Shown here: piece after piece, positions 42,419-54,285 of the stretch | How positions within the stretch are numbered: position 1 is the stretch's first letter | How the letters are laid out: the number at the start of each line of letters is the position of its first letter | NCBI RefSeq assembly: GCF_010093625.1 | Contig: NW_022985368.1 | Location: 188,204 to 252,203, forward strand | Direction: 5' to 3' | DNA length: 64,000 nt | From: Macroventuria anomochaeta | Taxonomy: Eukaryota > Ascomycota > Dothideomycetes > Pleosporales > Didymellaceae | Translations under genes and position numbers: made by a program | The notes under the pieces: model-generated | Databases searched by the model: none | Told to the model about the DNA's origin: nothing | Seen by the model: the letters and a program-made list of their open reading frames with translations, nothing else

Positions 42419-44001
42419 ATGGGATCACAAACTCCAGAGGATCAGCGCCGAAGTCCAGATGGTGTGTATCATTCAAACGCGTCGAGCGAGCTGAGCTCAC
42501 CGAACATGTAGAATCATCGGCGGGCGCTGCAATTACTACCACCAACCCTCCCAAACCAGCCGCAGCGAGTGGACTGCTTCAAGGTGTACTAGAAGGACAG
42601 GATGAAGATGGCAAGGACGACGATGATAACAAAGACAGAACTGACCTGAAGCTCAACGGTGTGGCCACGAACGGTAAGCTCGCTGTGGGTCTGCGTGACT
42701 TTAGAACTGACTTTCGAAGGCCAGAAGAAGAAGAGGAAGAGAAACAAGAAGAAGAAGGCACCTGCTGCTCAGCAGACAAGCCCTCCACGTGTCACGCTTG
42801 AAGACATCTTCAGAAAACAGCCATACCCAGAAGGCCAGATTATGGACTACATTGACCGAAACGAGAACCTCCAGCGCACGGCCGATGAGGAACTTCGCCA
42901 CTTGGCTGTTGTGGACAACATGGACGATCAGTTCCTCAACGACTACCGCAAAGCCGCCGAAGTCCATCGTCAAGTCCGTCAGTACGTGCAAACCATCGCG
43001 AAACCTGGAATCACCATGAGCCAGCTCGCCGACGAGATCGAAGACGGTGTACGTGCCCTAGTCGATCACCAAGCTATTGAGACTGGAGATGCTCTCAAAG
43101 CTGGTATGGGATTCCCGACTGGACTATGCTTGAACAACGTCGCTGCTCATTGGACACCCAATCCTGGTGTCAAAGACGTTGTACTTCAGTACGACGATGT
43201 GCTGAGTGTGGATTTCGGTGTACATGTTAATGGCAGGATCGTTGACAGCGCGTTCACTATCGCTCACAATCCCATCTATGACAACCTGCTCGAAGGAGTT
43301 AAGGCTGCTACCAATACCGGGTTGAAGGTGGAATACTCTTGCCCAGTGCCTTGATACAAGCTAGAAAGCTAACTTCTAGTCCAGGAAGCCGGCATCGACG
43401 CACGCATGGACCATATCAGCGCCTGCATTCAAGAAGTCATGGAAAGCTACGAAGTTACTTTGAATGGCAAAACCATTCCCATAAAAGCCATCAACAACAT
43501 CACCGGCCATAACATCCTTCGCTACAAAATCCACGGCGAAAAGCAAGTCCCCTTCGTTAGAACTCGAACAAACCAGCGCATGGAAGAAGGCGACGTCTTC
43601 GCAATCGAGACCTTTGGCAGCACCGGCCGCGGCTCCATCAGAGACGACGTGGGCGTCTACGGCTACGGACGTAACGAGAGCAGCAGCGCTCGCGGCTTGC
43701 ACCATGCATCTGCGAAGAACCTCCTGAAGTTGATAGGAGAGAATTTCGGGACTTTGGTATTTTCGCGCAGGTACCTTGAGCGTCTGGGTGCGAAGAACTA
43801 TCATCTGGGGATGAAGACGCTGGTTGCAGCTGGGATTGTGGACCAGTATGGACCGCTGGTTGATGTGCCGGGGAGTTATGTGGCGCAATTTGAACATGTG
43901 AGTATGGCCTCCAAGTGGAGAGATGCATTGTTGACTGTGAGTAGACTGTTCTACTGAGGCCTAATTCCAAGGAGGTCATCTCGCGCGGAGATGACTACTG
44001 A
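42419..44001 (+). CDS. MAP2: Methionine aminopeptidase 2, N-terminal frame uncertain
   Basis: Removes the initiator Met from nascent proteins; dinuclear metal enzyme. The core is certain: exons 42720-43327, 43385-43897 and 43945-44001, with the preceding coding piece up to 42673. A Lys/Arg-rich ribosome-binding-type stretch (QKKKRKRNKKKK) precedes the catalytic domain. Active-site His lies in NNVAAHWTPNPG. Metal ligands are Asp in SVDFGVHVNGRIVDSAF (two), His in ITGHNI, Glu in FAIETFGS and Glu in AQFEH. The last exon supplies TVLLRPNSKEVISRGDDY. The ATG at 42419 gives MGSQTPEDQRRSPD, a typical MetAP2 opening, but its frame must change near 42455-42500 to reach the core; a spliced fit would need an intron of only about 29 nt. 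An indel, sequencing error or other first exon is possible. Confidence 0.9.
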
Positions 44002-44055
44002 GGATAAATTACAGATCTAGAGACAAGGAGAGGAGGTAATATCACTTTTCATCGT

Positions 44056-44640
44056 GTGCGGAATTCAACAACCGCACAGAATACCTTGTTATGGCATTCA
44101 ACAGGCCTCGTTTTACGCTTGTGGCACATTGTGGCCGGCTTCAACAGCTCAAAGCAGTTCAACGTCCTTGATATCCTTCTGTCTTTCGATCATGATCGAA
44201 TATGCGATGCGATGATTTCCAAATCCAACTTTCCTACACACATCGTACACTGTGGGAGAGAGTCAACAACTGTCATGGGCTATCATCCATACGCTAGTTC
44301 AGCTCGCATGTTCCTAGCTTAGCTAATATCTACAAATATGCCTCGTCGCCTACAGCAAGCATACCGAGACCTCGGCGAGGTGGCTCGATGCATGGTACAA
44401 CATGGACACCAGGCGCTACTAGGCAATGCACTTTGCCCCGCTGGTGCACACCATCAAGCATTTGCAGATTCACGCCTGGCGAGGCAAAGGACAAGACTTT
44501 GTAGCGTCTAGTCTACTTTCTCAGCCTTTGAATTGTCCCAAGCTTCGAGCCATCTCGCTGAAGCATCGCTAAACTTACTGTGGGTGACAGCGAAATGCAG
44601 AGGTCAGCTCCGCCTCTCCATTTCTTTCAGAATCGAGCTT
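44056..44640 (+). pseudogene. Possible decayed gene fragment
   Basis: Broken frames read like an unnamed fungal protein of the F-box/uncharacterised type: one with MAFNRPRFTLVAHCGR and a later one with WYNMDTRRY, a TAG, then AMHFAPLVHTIKHLQIHAW. Frames shift several times. Identification is by general resemblance only and weak. Confidence 0.3.
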
Positions 44641-44759
44641 TTGAAGCGCCGTCTTTCCATTAAGGCATGGTAGGTAAGTCTCCAACGTAAGCTGCGCGTC
44701 CACGGTGCTCCTTTACTTCTCTGCTGGCTCCAGACCATGACCTGCTGACCCCTTCCCGC

Positions 44760-47700
44760 TCAGTTATCAAGGTCATACAACAAACACCCTCCCGTCCTGA
44801 AGTTATACACAAACGCCTTCCCATCTCCCACACCACTACCCTTCCCACCTTCTTCACCCTTGACCTCTCGCCACTTCGCCCTGTAACCCAACAGCAAATC
44901 ATGCAGCTCCTGCAGATACTTCCGCTCTACAATCGGCAACTTTTGTATCGCCTGGCGCCAGGTGTCCGGATCACTTAGTCTCGTCTCTCTGATTGAGTTC
45001 ATGACTTCCTCTTTGGTTTCGATAGCTGCGATGGGAGCGTCCTGGAAGGAGTCGAGGAGTTCGTGGGACCGGGATTGTGCGGCTTCGACGATGGACCATT
45101 TGTTGCTTTTTTTGGAGCGGTGGTGGGAGATGAGGACATCGACGTTTGCGCGGGTGGAAGTAGAAGATGAAGAGGAGGGTGTGGGTGCGGCTTTAGTGAG
45201 TCGTTGAGCAGCGCTGCCTTCGCGAGATTCGCGGTCGCGGAGTTCGTTGCGGAGGTAGTTAAGCAGGTCAGCAGAGCGCAGGTCGGTGTCTTCCTTCTTC
45301 GAGATGGACTTGACTTTCAGGTCAGGTTTGTCTGGCGCCACGCCGTGTTTGATGATGATGACCCAGCTGTGGCGGTCGTCACGGTAGTGGCGGAGGATGT
45401 CTTCGATGTTGTGTGCGTCGACAGAAAGCTCGGCGGTATAGCCATGTGCAATAAGGTCGGATACCATTTTCACGCCGGATGAGCGAAGGACAGTTGGATC
45501 GAAACTGGCGACGAGGCAATCGCAGCGGCGTGGCATCCAAGAGACTGCTGGGGTATCTTCTTCTACGTGTTTCTTGAGGAAGGCTGATTTCTCGGGTTTC
45601 TTCAGGTAGCGCGTCATTGAGTTGACCAGCCTATCCCACCCCAGGTTTACGCCAACCGCATGATAGCCGGTACCAGTTTGATTGTGCCCAGGTCCTCTAG
45701 GTCGGTACTCTTCAATGAGCTTGTCGTAGCGACCGCCCGCGGCGAGAACCAAACGCTGCTTGGTATCGAATAGACATTGGAAGAGGATCCCACCGGAGTA
45801 GAACTTCTCGTTGAAGCTACTAAGCGCGCTGAGGTACACTTTCCGCTTCACGTTCCACAGCTTCATGTAGTTGACAACCGAGCTGAGATGAGCGAAGATA
45901 GCATGTGTTCGGTCGTGATATTTGGTGCCTTCAAAGATACGTCGCAACTTTGAGAAGGCCTTCTCGGGTGTATCCCTCCAATCGAAACGAGCAAGATCAT
46001 CCAGCGACGTAGATGATATGCCAATGTCGGAGGAACGCAGATCGTTGCGAATTGTTTGCCAATTGTTCTTGCCAATGTTCAACTTGCTAAGGACAGCCTT
46101 CACTGCCGGCCGCTGAGGTACGCTGATTCTGCAGAAGTCCATGACGATTTCCAGCAAGTTGGAATGGTTGACATGAAAGCACATCTGAGTCGACCGCAAA
46201 GAAGGGAACTCATCGATAATCTCATCCACCACCTTCAAGACTTGCGCTTCTTTCAAGGCCAAGTCAAGGGTATCGTACGACAGAATGTCGAAATCAGCCT
46301 CGCCACTGCTTATTGGTGCACCACCGGTGTAGGTATCTCGATACACTTGACCGATAGTGAAAGTCTTCTCGAGGAATGGGGCGCCCCTGCCAATGCTACG
46401 AGCGTGGGGTAAGGTAAAGTCGTAAGGTAGCTGCACCAGCGTACCCGAGGGGTCGAAGAGCTTCACGACGTTGTTGTCCGCATAATGATCGGACCACGGC
46501 AGCAGTAGTTGACGCTGAACTTCAACAGCACCGTGGCTTCTGAACACCATCGCCAGCCGATCTTTGACAAGGTTCTGAAGAAGAACATCGTTCGTTTTGA
46601 TGGTTTGTGCAGTAACACCCATGTCCCAGGTGTAATCTTTTGCCTGAGTGTCAGGCTTCTGTGAGAACAAGGCATTCATCATCTTCGCGTAGTGGGGTGA
46701 GTTGCGATCCGACAGAGCTTTCAGGGCCTCCTTGACAGCTTCATCTTCGATCTGCACGGGGACCTTGCCGGTTCTCAGTAGCTCAGTACAGCTAGGGCGC
46801 TCAGACGGTCGATGGCTGATCAATGACATGATGATACTGCCTTGTAACGATTTTTGAGGCGTCTCAAACTCGGAGGGGAGGGCGTGCTTGCGCTCGCGCA
46901 GTACGCGGATCTCCTTGTCTCGCTCCATGGCGGTGCCTAATGGATAGCACATTTCGAAGAAAATGATACCCATCGAGTACATGTCCACTTTGTCGTTGTA
47001 GTTGCCCGCGACCGTAGAGCTTAGCTCCGGAGCCACGTAGAGCGCGGTACCGACGCTGCGTGTCATGTCGCCACCACCATCCTGGTTACCATTGGATATT
47101 TTGCTGTCAGGCTTCTGGTACTGGCCGCTCGTAGCCAACCCAAAGTCACCAATCTTAGGTACCTTGGCCATGTCAATGAAAATATTGTCTGGCTTGAGGT
47201 CGCGATGGATAATACCATGGCCGTGGATGTGGGCGAGCCCTTCCAGAATCTGACGAAAAAGTCTCCAGTATTCTTCTGGATCCTCGTAAAGTCCTCTGCG
47301 AATGAGATCGCGAAGGGTTTGCTTTTCACAGAACTCCATCTGAATGTATAGAATAGATCTGGTTAACCGACTCGCGAATGTGCCTGATGCGGTCCGCCTC
47401 CTGACCATAGGCGAACGAGGGCCAGCACTTGCAGTACCTGTTCCGTCTTCTGCATTAACGTTAGTTGGATAGGATGCTAGGAAGACTATAGCAACGTACC
47501 AGAATCTGACCCAAAGACAACTGCTCCATCGTCATCTTCGTCTGACCCGACCTCAGAGCCAAACTCGATCTTGTACCCATTGGAGCTGATGAAGTCTAGT
47601 CCTGTACTTCGGCTATAGGTGACGCTGTGTGTTTCACCAGGTGAAATGTTGGAGTCAGATTCAGAGTCGTCCGAGACAAATGCTGAATCGTCATCAGACA

Positions 47701-49678
47701 CGTCTGAACTGCCACCAACGTCTTCCTCAGGCCATGCTGTGTAGTAGCGAACAACGCAGGGGTGATTGAGTCGTGACAGCAGCATGACCTCCGACAGAAC
47801 TTCCGTCAACGCAGACGCAGACTTCTGTTTGATTTTCTTGATCGCGTAGATGCGGCCATCGACTTTGTTGCGTGCCTTGACAACTTCACCATATCCACCC
47901 TTGCCCAGGCGTCCTTGCTCGACCCAGTCCTCTGCGTAACGGGAGTAGGATGGCCCGACGCCAGCGGAGGACTCCCTGCGAAGCCTATAATGACCCAAAG
48001 ATGAGGATGAATGTCGAGAGCGCATTGGTGTCGGGGGTCGTTCGTATACGGGTACGTCATTCCGCAGGAATTCGCACGGTATGAGATCGAATGCCGAGGG
48101 TCGCTTCCGCGGGTCGGGTTTGAAGAACTTCCGCATCATCTCTTGGAGAGGCTCGGAGCAGCCGAGAGCGTCTGACAGATCCTTAGGCGAGTTGTACTTG
48201 TGGCGTACGTCCAGACCAAAGAGCATCTGGAGAAAGACCACCCCAAGATCCCAGATGTCGGTCTTTCTTGTTCGTTTAGCATCTTGCCCAAGCTCAGCAG
48301 GAACCCAGAAAGCAGACCATGAGGACGTAAAGGCACGTTCGCCTCGGTACAGATCTCGTAGATTGTGTAAGCTTTCCTGAAATGCGGCGTCTGCCAATTT
48401 GACAGAGACGTTTCCATCAGATGACTTGGTAAGAAGGATGTTGTGCGGGAACACTCGCTTGTGCACGATGCCATTGCGATGAAGGAAATCAAGTGCTTCC
48501 AAAAGTTCGATTGTCCAGGACCGGACTTTTGAGACTGGAACTTGACCGTCGTCTTCAATCTTTTCGCCCACGGATCCTTTGTTGGCATGCTCCATGAGTA
48601 TGTTGATCTCCCAGCCAGATTCAGGTAGATGCTCGATCTTGAAGTCGAACACACTCAAGACAGCAGATTGCCGTAGACGCTTGATCTCTTCCATTTCTGC
48701 CTCAAACTCCATGATCGCTCTTTTCAACTGTGGCATCGCCGCGGCGTCCTTGGCGCCGATGCAAATACGCTTGAGGACTAGTGTGACGTTTGCTGTGTTG
48801 CCAACCGGCTTGACCAGGAGCTCCTCGGTCACGGGCCCCTTGCGAAAGGGCAGCATACCTTCAACAGCGCTGCATTCGACGATAGCATCGTCCAACTGCA
48901 ACGAGATGACTCTGTCGAAAGACACGTAGTTGGCACTGTTAGCCGTCTGGAAGTACGACGTTGGTGTAATGACCGATGTCCTGTTGCTCTTGCGCTTCGC
49001 CATGAGATCCTTGCGCCTCATCTCATCGCTGACCATCTGCTGCAGCATGCGCTCTTCCTCCGCCTTGGCTTCGTCACGCTTCTTCTGCAGGTCCGCTTCC
49101 TGCTGTTTTGCAAGCTCGACGGCTGCAGCCTCTTGTACGGCACGCTCGGCGCCCAGATTTTCAAAAGTGCCGTCAGTCTCTCGAACGGCGACTTCATCCT
49201 CGAGCGCATCCTGAATCTCGGTGGCAATCTCGTGGAGCATAACCTCCCCGGTCAACTCAGCCGGTTTGGTCTTCAGGATGTGCTGGAGTCTTTCCTGCGT
49301 GCGTTTCCGGAGCTTGGCTGTGCCTTCCAGGCTGAGCGCTGGGAGGGTTTTGGGGTAGGTTGCTGTGAGATTGGCACTCAACACCACAAGTATGGCCTCA
49401 TTGGAGAAAGATTTCAGCTTTAGTCGTATTTCACGATCTGTAGATTTGCCCCATGCTTTTTTAGGTTCTGACTCTTCGTAGTCGTCCATGAAAATGGCCT
49501 TCAGAACCTCTCGTTCATCTTCCTGTGCTGCCTCATAGGTCTCTGAGGGTTGGGAGACGAGCAAAGGGCGCATGGACAACGTCTCCTGAGTCTGACCTGT
49601 TGGGGCTGTGCCATTGGAACCATTTGGGGAGAATACATTCTGCTGCTTTTTATTTCGCGGTGTCCTGTGCGGTGCCAT
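44760..49678 (-). CDS. GCN2: eIF2-alpha kinase GCN2 (cpc-3 type), 1622 aa
   Basis: Senses uncharged tRNA on stalled ribosomes and phosphorylates eIF2-alpha, starting the general amino-acid control response. Exon 1 is 49678-47500 and exon 2 is 47449-44760, with a 50-nt intron in the acidic insert of the kinase domain. Domain order is complete: RWD (GCN1-binding) about 50-165; charged helix rich in Glu/Lys/Arg about 185-235; pseudokinase about 265-560 (IVHKRVFPHNILL lacks the HRD Asp); protein kinase from LGKGGYGEVVKARNK (about 590) with Lys in YAIKKIK and acidic insert to HRDLKPDNIF (about 808) and DFGLAT; histidyl-tRNA-synthetase-like domain about 985-1480 (FTIGQVYRDTYTG); and a C-terminal dimerisation/ribosome-binding region. 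Length matches the family. Head-to-head with the Cut12-like gene. Confidence 0.97.
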
Positions 49679-50252
49679 GTTGGGCTGTCTCGTGGCTGGT
49701 TGAAAGTGCCGTCATAAAGAGGGGACGGAGAGAGGAGCAGCCGAAGCCGCTGCCCTTTACACTGCAGACATATCGGACTTGTGCGTTGTTGGTGGGTGAA
49801 GGTCGAGATATGACGAAGTGAAGACTTCGCGGCCAGCACATGCGGAAGTAGCGGTGGGGTCGCCAGGCTAAGCGCCTAGCGCCCGGACCGCGCCTTCCTG
49901 GACCCATGGGAGAGCTGTTGTTTGCGAGCACAAACAAGAGCCAGCGTCGTGCCTTCTCCACGTATACCCCGCCCAGACGACCCTCGACCGGCGCCATCTT
50001 ATGGAAGCACTCGCAGTCTTCCTCCACCCTGCGGTTGGCGCGTCCCGATAACGACTCGAGTTCTCCACGCTCTTTACCGGCGAGTAAACAAACGAACAAA
50101 CAAACCCGCGACAACCGCACGCACAACCGCACGCACAACCGCACACACATCCGCACACACAACCGCACACACAACTGCACGCACAGCCGCACACATAACC
50201 GCACGCGCACCCTTCACTGTCATTGCCAGGCCGCCGCGACGGAATCAACACC
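49679..50252. promoter_or_regulatory. Divergent promoter between GCN2 and the Cut12-like gene
   Basis: About 570 bp shared by two head-to-head genes. It contains the 12-bp tandem array at 50111-50211, close to the Cut12-side start. Regulatory function inferred from position. Confidence 0.5.
50111..50211. repeat. 12-bp tandem repeat (ACAACCGCACGC type)
   Basis: About eight imperfect copies of ACAACCGCAC(G/A)C in a row, strongly C/A-rich on the plus strand. It ends about 40 bp before the ATG at 50253, so it may lie in the core promoter or 5' UTR of the Cut12-like gene. Confidence 0.85.
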
Positions 50253-52158
50253 ATGTTTTCCTGGATCACGGGCCCGCGCATCACCAACGTGATCGAAGAC
50301 CTCCAAGCAGGTATGCGTCATTGTACTGTCCACGGCCCTGCGCAACCCTAACAACCAGACAGAGCCCGCGTACGAGTCCACGTTCATCGATCCTCCCGAG
50401 ACGCCGGCCCACCAGTTTGCGGTCAAGGCATTCAAGCACGCAATCTTTGGCACCCCCGCGCCTGAAGACCTCAACAATGCGACGAGGAAGTTCGAGACCA
50501 GGGCCAATATGGCTGCAGTGAACGCGAAGTTCACGGAGCTGCCTGCGCCCAAAGACGATGGCTTGTCACAGTCGCCTGCGAAACGAGCCGGCGGCATCCT
50601 CATGACTCCAGGGACGGCGAGTAAGGGGAGGAAGACCGTGTCGTTTGGGTCACAAATAGAGGACAACGAGGGGAAGAGAAGCGGCATCAACAGGAGCGGC
50701 ATCCCGAATGACTGCCCCGGGAGGTTCCCCAGCCCGTGGACACCCGGTACCGAGCTGCGGTTGGACCCCGCGAGCGACATGAGGCCCCGTACAAAGCTCA
50801 CTGAAGCCTTGCTCGATGCGCGCACCACTACACAACCGAAATCCGGACAGAGACCCAAGGCGAGAGACGACAGCGACATCACGATGGACCTAGGTGCACC
50901 ACGCTCGGACTCTGGCAAGTATTGGAAGGAGCAGTACGAGAGTTACGCTGAGCGAAGCGAGAGGGAGATGAAGAAGGTCGTTGCGAAACAGCAACTTGCT
51001 AAGAAGTTCGCCATGAAGAAAGACAACGAGGTCACAGAGCTGGCTACGAAGCTCGAGCAGGAGCGGAAGCGGTTCAGGTCACGGGAGCGAGAGCTGGAGC
51101 TGCAGACCAAGGACTACCAGGAAAGGCTGCGTCAAGCTATGGCTGAGAACACGTCGACGAGCATGGAGAATGCGGCCTTGAAGTTGCGCATAGCCACTCT
51201 GGAGAAGACAGCGGCAACGGCGACAAGCGCGCAAGCGAAACCCGAGATTTCAATCTACGAAGACACAAGCAAGGAGGCGATACGGCTACGGAAGGAGTCA
51301 GAAGCTGCGGCTGAAGCATCGTTCGCACCTTCGCTCAGCGTGGCATCGTCTGGTAAAGAAAACAACTCCCCGCCAAAGTCAAGACGCACCCGCCGTCAAA
51401 CGCTGCCAAACACCGCGAACCGCCACGATGCTCCGTCGAGATTAGGAAAGGCCGAAGGCGAGGCGTCGGTCGTTCTTGCAAAGTCTCCTGCGATGCCTAT
51501 CGAGTCCACGAAGCCATCACTAGAGCCTCCTCAGTCAACACGTCCTTCGAGGTCACCGCTCAGCATTCGCAGAGCCAGTCCATCAAAAGAGAATGTCGGT
51601 CTCTCATCACCGGTCCCAATCCTCCCCTCAAGTCCACTACCCATGCCGTCACCAGATCTGCCGGACACATGGATGAACATGGATGAAAGCTCGATACCGC
51701 AACTAGACAAAAGGACGATGCCAACAGCGGGATCGCCGTACATGAACCCAGCATGGAACCCGCCGGCTAAGAAACATCGTGTGTCGAAGTCGGTGTCACA
51801 GACCACAAAGTCAGAATCACAATCCATCCGCCGGCAGATGGAGAAGGTAGACGCGAAAATGGGGACGAAGGCTCAGAGCCACGGTTCAGATAAGCCAGCG
51901 CTGGAGTTGGAGGCGCGACTTGCTGCGCTGTCTTCCAAGCCAACTAAGAAGCAGGATATGGAGAAGTCCAAGACCGAATCAGCCAAACAATCACCGACTG
52001 ACCCCAAGTTCGATCTCTCAAAGATCACATCTCACCACGCGGAAGGATCGACAAAGGTCAAGCACGATAGGGCTGAGATGTTGCCGGTCGACCGGAAGGC
52101 TGAAGCGAGGAGGCGCCTTGAGGAGAGGAAGAAGCTGAAGAAAGCTGCGCCTGCATGA
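50253..52158 (+). CDS. Cut12-like spindle pole body protein, 617 aa
   Basis: Predicted structural protein of the spindle pole body, related to fission yeast Cut12, which supports bipolar spindle formation. Exon 1 is 50253-50310 and exon 2 is 50363-52158, with a 52-nt intron in phase 1. The conserved N-terminal block is visible: MFSWITGPR, then DPPETPAHQFAVKAFKHAIFGTP. MTPGTASKGRKTVSFGSQ follows, with TP and SP sites suited to cyclin-dependent kinase. Residues about 200-305 form a long coiled coil (YWKEQYESYAERSEREMKK onward). The C-terminal half is Ser/Pro/Lys-rich and mostly disordered, with several SP/TP sites, and ends in a Lys/Arg/Glu helix (EARRRLEERKKLKKAA). Family assignment rests on the N-terminal block and architecture. 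Confidence 0.8.
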
Positions 52159-52496
52159 TCTGGCCACGAGCTATCAAGCTTGCGTGTCTAGGCGTTTGGT
52201 TGCGTTTGTTGGGCGTTGTGTCACTGCTGGATGGCAGGTTCTTGGTTCATTGATTTTCGAGCATTGATATTGGAGTACTGGATGATACCATGCTGTTACG
52301 ATCGATCGATCAACGAATGCACTATTCTTCACACACCACGCAGCACTTGCCCACGTGCCTTGCCCACGTGCCTTGCCCACGTGCCTTGCCCACAAATGCC
52401 AACCAACAATATCGTGGATGCAGGACTCAAGGGGTATCATATATATCATATCAACTTCTCACCTTCTCCCATCATCACCCACCCGCCACGCCACAC
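52159..52496. other. Convergent 3' intergenic region
   Basis: Lies between the 3' ends of the Cut12-like gene and RAD14. Apart from the CACGTG tandem at 52348-52393 I see no feature; the end near 52440-52500 is presumably 3' UTR. Confidence 0.4.
52348..52393. repeat. 13-bp tandem repeat carrying CACGTG boxes
   Basis: Three and a half copies of TTGCCCACGTGCC, each with the palindromic E-box CACGTG bound by bHLH factors of the Cbf1/Pho4 class. It sits between two convergent genes, an unusual place for an upstream element. Confidence 0.85.
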
Positions 52497-53777
52497 CTAG
52501 AACTCCAACTCCTCAACCTCCATCCCACACTCCGTACAACTCTTCCTCGTCATCCCCGTCTCCGGATGCAACACCCCTCTCCCCCACTCATGCTCATGCT
52601 TATCATACCGTCCCTTGATCTTCTGCCCAAACTCCGCCTCCCCCTGCCCTAACCTCGCTCTCTTGTACGCTTCCACCCGCGTCCTCCGCTTCAAATCCTC
52701 GAGCTTATTCTTGAACTTCTTCTCCTTGCGCTGCTTCGACACTATCGTGCGCTTCCCGTACTCTTCGTCCAGCGCCTCCGCAGATCCCCACTTTTTGGGA
52801 CTGAAGGCGTACGCTTCGACTTGGAGGCGCAGGAAGAGCTGCATGTTGTGGAACGAGGTTTTGTGCGGGTTTGGGCGCTCGAGATGTGGGAGGAGATCTT
52901 CGTCGGCGAGTTCGGGGTTGGTGAGGAGATAGTCGTCGCGCGCTTCCGTCTTGGTGAGCAAGCTGTACTTGTCTGGATACAACTCTTTGCAGCGCGAGCA
53001 TACGCTGACATGGAAGGTGTCGGCCCATTTCCAATCTATCTCCAGACTATTGCATTCGCGGCATTTGCCCGCAACGTCCTTTTTGCCGTCGCCGTATTTG
53101 CCTTTGTATGTCCCTGCTTCCATCTCCGCGTTCTCGGCGGCTTCGACGAGTGCGGCTTCCTCGTCTTCTGCTTCGTCTTTGCCGTTGACGGCGTTCAGGA
53201 TTGAGATTCCGGGTTCGTAGGGGCCGGCGCGGGCTTCTCGTAGCTTCTTGCGGACTTGCTCGCGCTCCCATTCAGCAAGCGTCATGCCCTCGGGTTTCTG
53301 CTCTTCGCGGCCCTTGCCCGTCCACATCGCGCGGTTGTGCGGGTCGTCGGTTGTGCTGAGGAAACCGCCTTTTGTGTCGGTCATGGTGCTGAAGTCGTAA
53401 TCGATGAAGTCGGAGCGCTTAATGTCCTTGCTCTTGCTTTGGTGGATGTACGAGTTCGAGGGCGGCTGGGTGAAGCCCCCGGATGTTTGTGCGGAGCTGG
53501 CATTGCGGGATTGTGTGGGTGTGATCGACGAGGTTATCGACGAGTATGTGCGTTTCGTGCCGGCGACGGGCGCGGGAGAGGGTCGGGATGCTTGGGCTTG
53601 CTGTGCTTGTGCTTTTGCTCGGAGTCGAGCTTCTTCCTGTGACTTGTGAGCACACGATCTTAGCATCTGCATCTGGAATCTCACTATTCGCCTGATCTGC
53701 TCTGGAGTTGGGGGATTTGGCGGCAGCTTGCCCGCTGAGCGAGTGGCTCGCGGTGGCGTTGCTGGTCTGTCAGCCAT
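52497..53777 (-). CDS. RAD14: Nucleotide-excision-repair protein RAD14 (XPA), 426 aa
   Basis: Damage-verification scaffold of nucleotide excision repair; nuclear. The frame is open further upstream, but the ATG at 53777 (MADRPATPPRATRSAGK) is the best start because it opens the usual N-terminal region (PPTPEQIRRIVRFQMQMLR). The XPA zinc finger is C239-x2-C242-x17-C260-x2-C263 (CRECNSLEIDW to CSRCKE). It is followed by the minimal DNA-binding domain with TKTEARDDYLLTNPEL, NPHKTSFHNMQLFLRLQVEA and the basic helix KQRKEKKFKNKLEDLKRRTR. The C-terminus adds a second Cys pair (SCTECG) in HPETGMTRKSCTECGMEVEE. No intron is required, though the stretch coding RSCAHKSQ could hide a short one. Confidence 0.95.
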   Translation of the reverse strand: MADRPATPPRATRSAGKLPPNPPTPEQIRRIVRFQMQMLRSCAHKSQEEARLRAKAQAQQAQASRPSPAPVAGTKRTYSSITSSITPTQSRNASSAQTSGGFTQPPSNSYIHQSKSKDIKRSDFIDYDFSTMTDTKGGFLSTTDDPHNRAMWTGKGREEQKPEGMTLAEWEREQVRKKLREARAGPYEPGISILNAVNGKDEAEDEEAALVEAAENAEMEAGTYKGKYGDGKKDVAGKCRECNSLEIDWKWADTFHVSVCSRCKELYPDKYSLLTKTEARDDYLLTNPELADEDLLPHLERPNPHKTSFHNMQLFLRLQVEAYAFSPKKWGSAEALDEEYGKRTIVSKQRKEKKFKNKLEDLKRRTRVEAYKRARLGQGEAEFGQKIKGRYDKHEHEWGRGVLHPETGMTRKSCTECGMEVEELEF

Positions 53778-54285
53778 TGGTACTAAGCTGTGGATTTGAC
53801 AGGAGGACAATGAGCTAAGCGTCTTCAACGAGGAACGACGCGAGTAGCGTTGTTGGCAAAGGTTCGGCACTCGCAGTGGCGGCTATCACAATGTCGAAGC
53901 CGCGGTCGAGACCCTTGTTCCTAGACGATCGCGCTAAGAATTCACCGCTACGTCATTCCGCGACCTTGCAAATCGCATCCCACAATGCGCCAAACGTCGC
54001 AAATGCAGCAAAGAGATGTTGGAAGAAAAGCAAGTGTGGCAGCATAGCAATATCTCTTCCGAGTCAAAAGGGCGTTCAGCTGTCAGCCTACAAGCGCTCC
54101 GCCCTTACAAATCCACACGATGACTCTTTCCTGTGGCTGTACCCTTCACAACGCTCCCAACGGACCAGACTAGCCTCGTGAAAGAATCCACGGTTCGTCA
54201 TAGACAAAGACAGGTACTTGCAATAAGTAGCGTCTTCCGCTCGTTTCAAAGCCTCAAACCCAAGTCTCCAGTTTGCCGTCACAGA
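53778..54285. promoter_or_regulatory. Divergent promoter between RAD14 and peptidyl-tRNA hydrolase
   Basis: About 500 bp between two head-to-head starts. Open frames here have no coding support. Function inferred from orientation. Confidence 0.4.

Noticed and set aside
49868..50287. Cys/Gly-rich minus-strand frame over the 12-bp repeat
   Set aside because: The apparent protein is just the translated tandem repeat in the promoter between two real genes.
53876..54181. 101-codon frame between RAD14 and PTH1
   Set aside because: It lies in a divergent promoter, has low-complexity content and overlaps the leader of the next gene.
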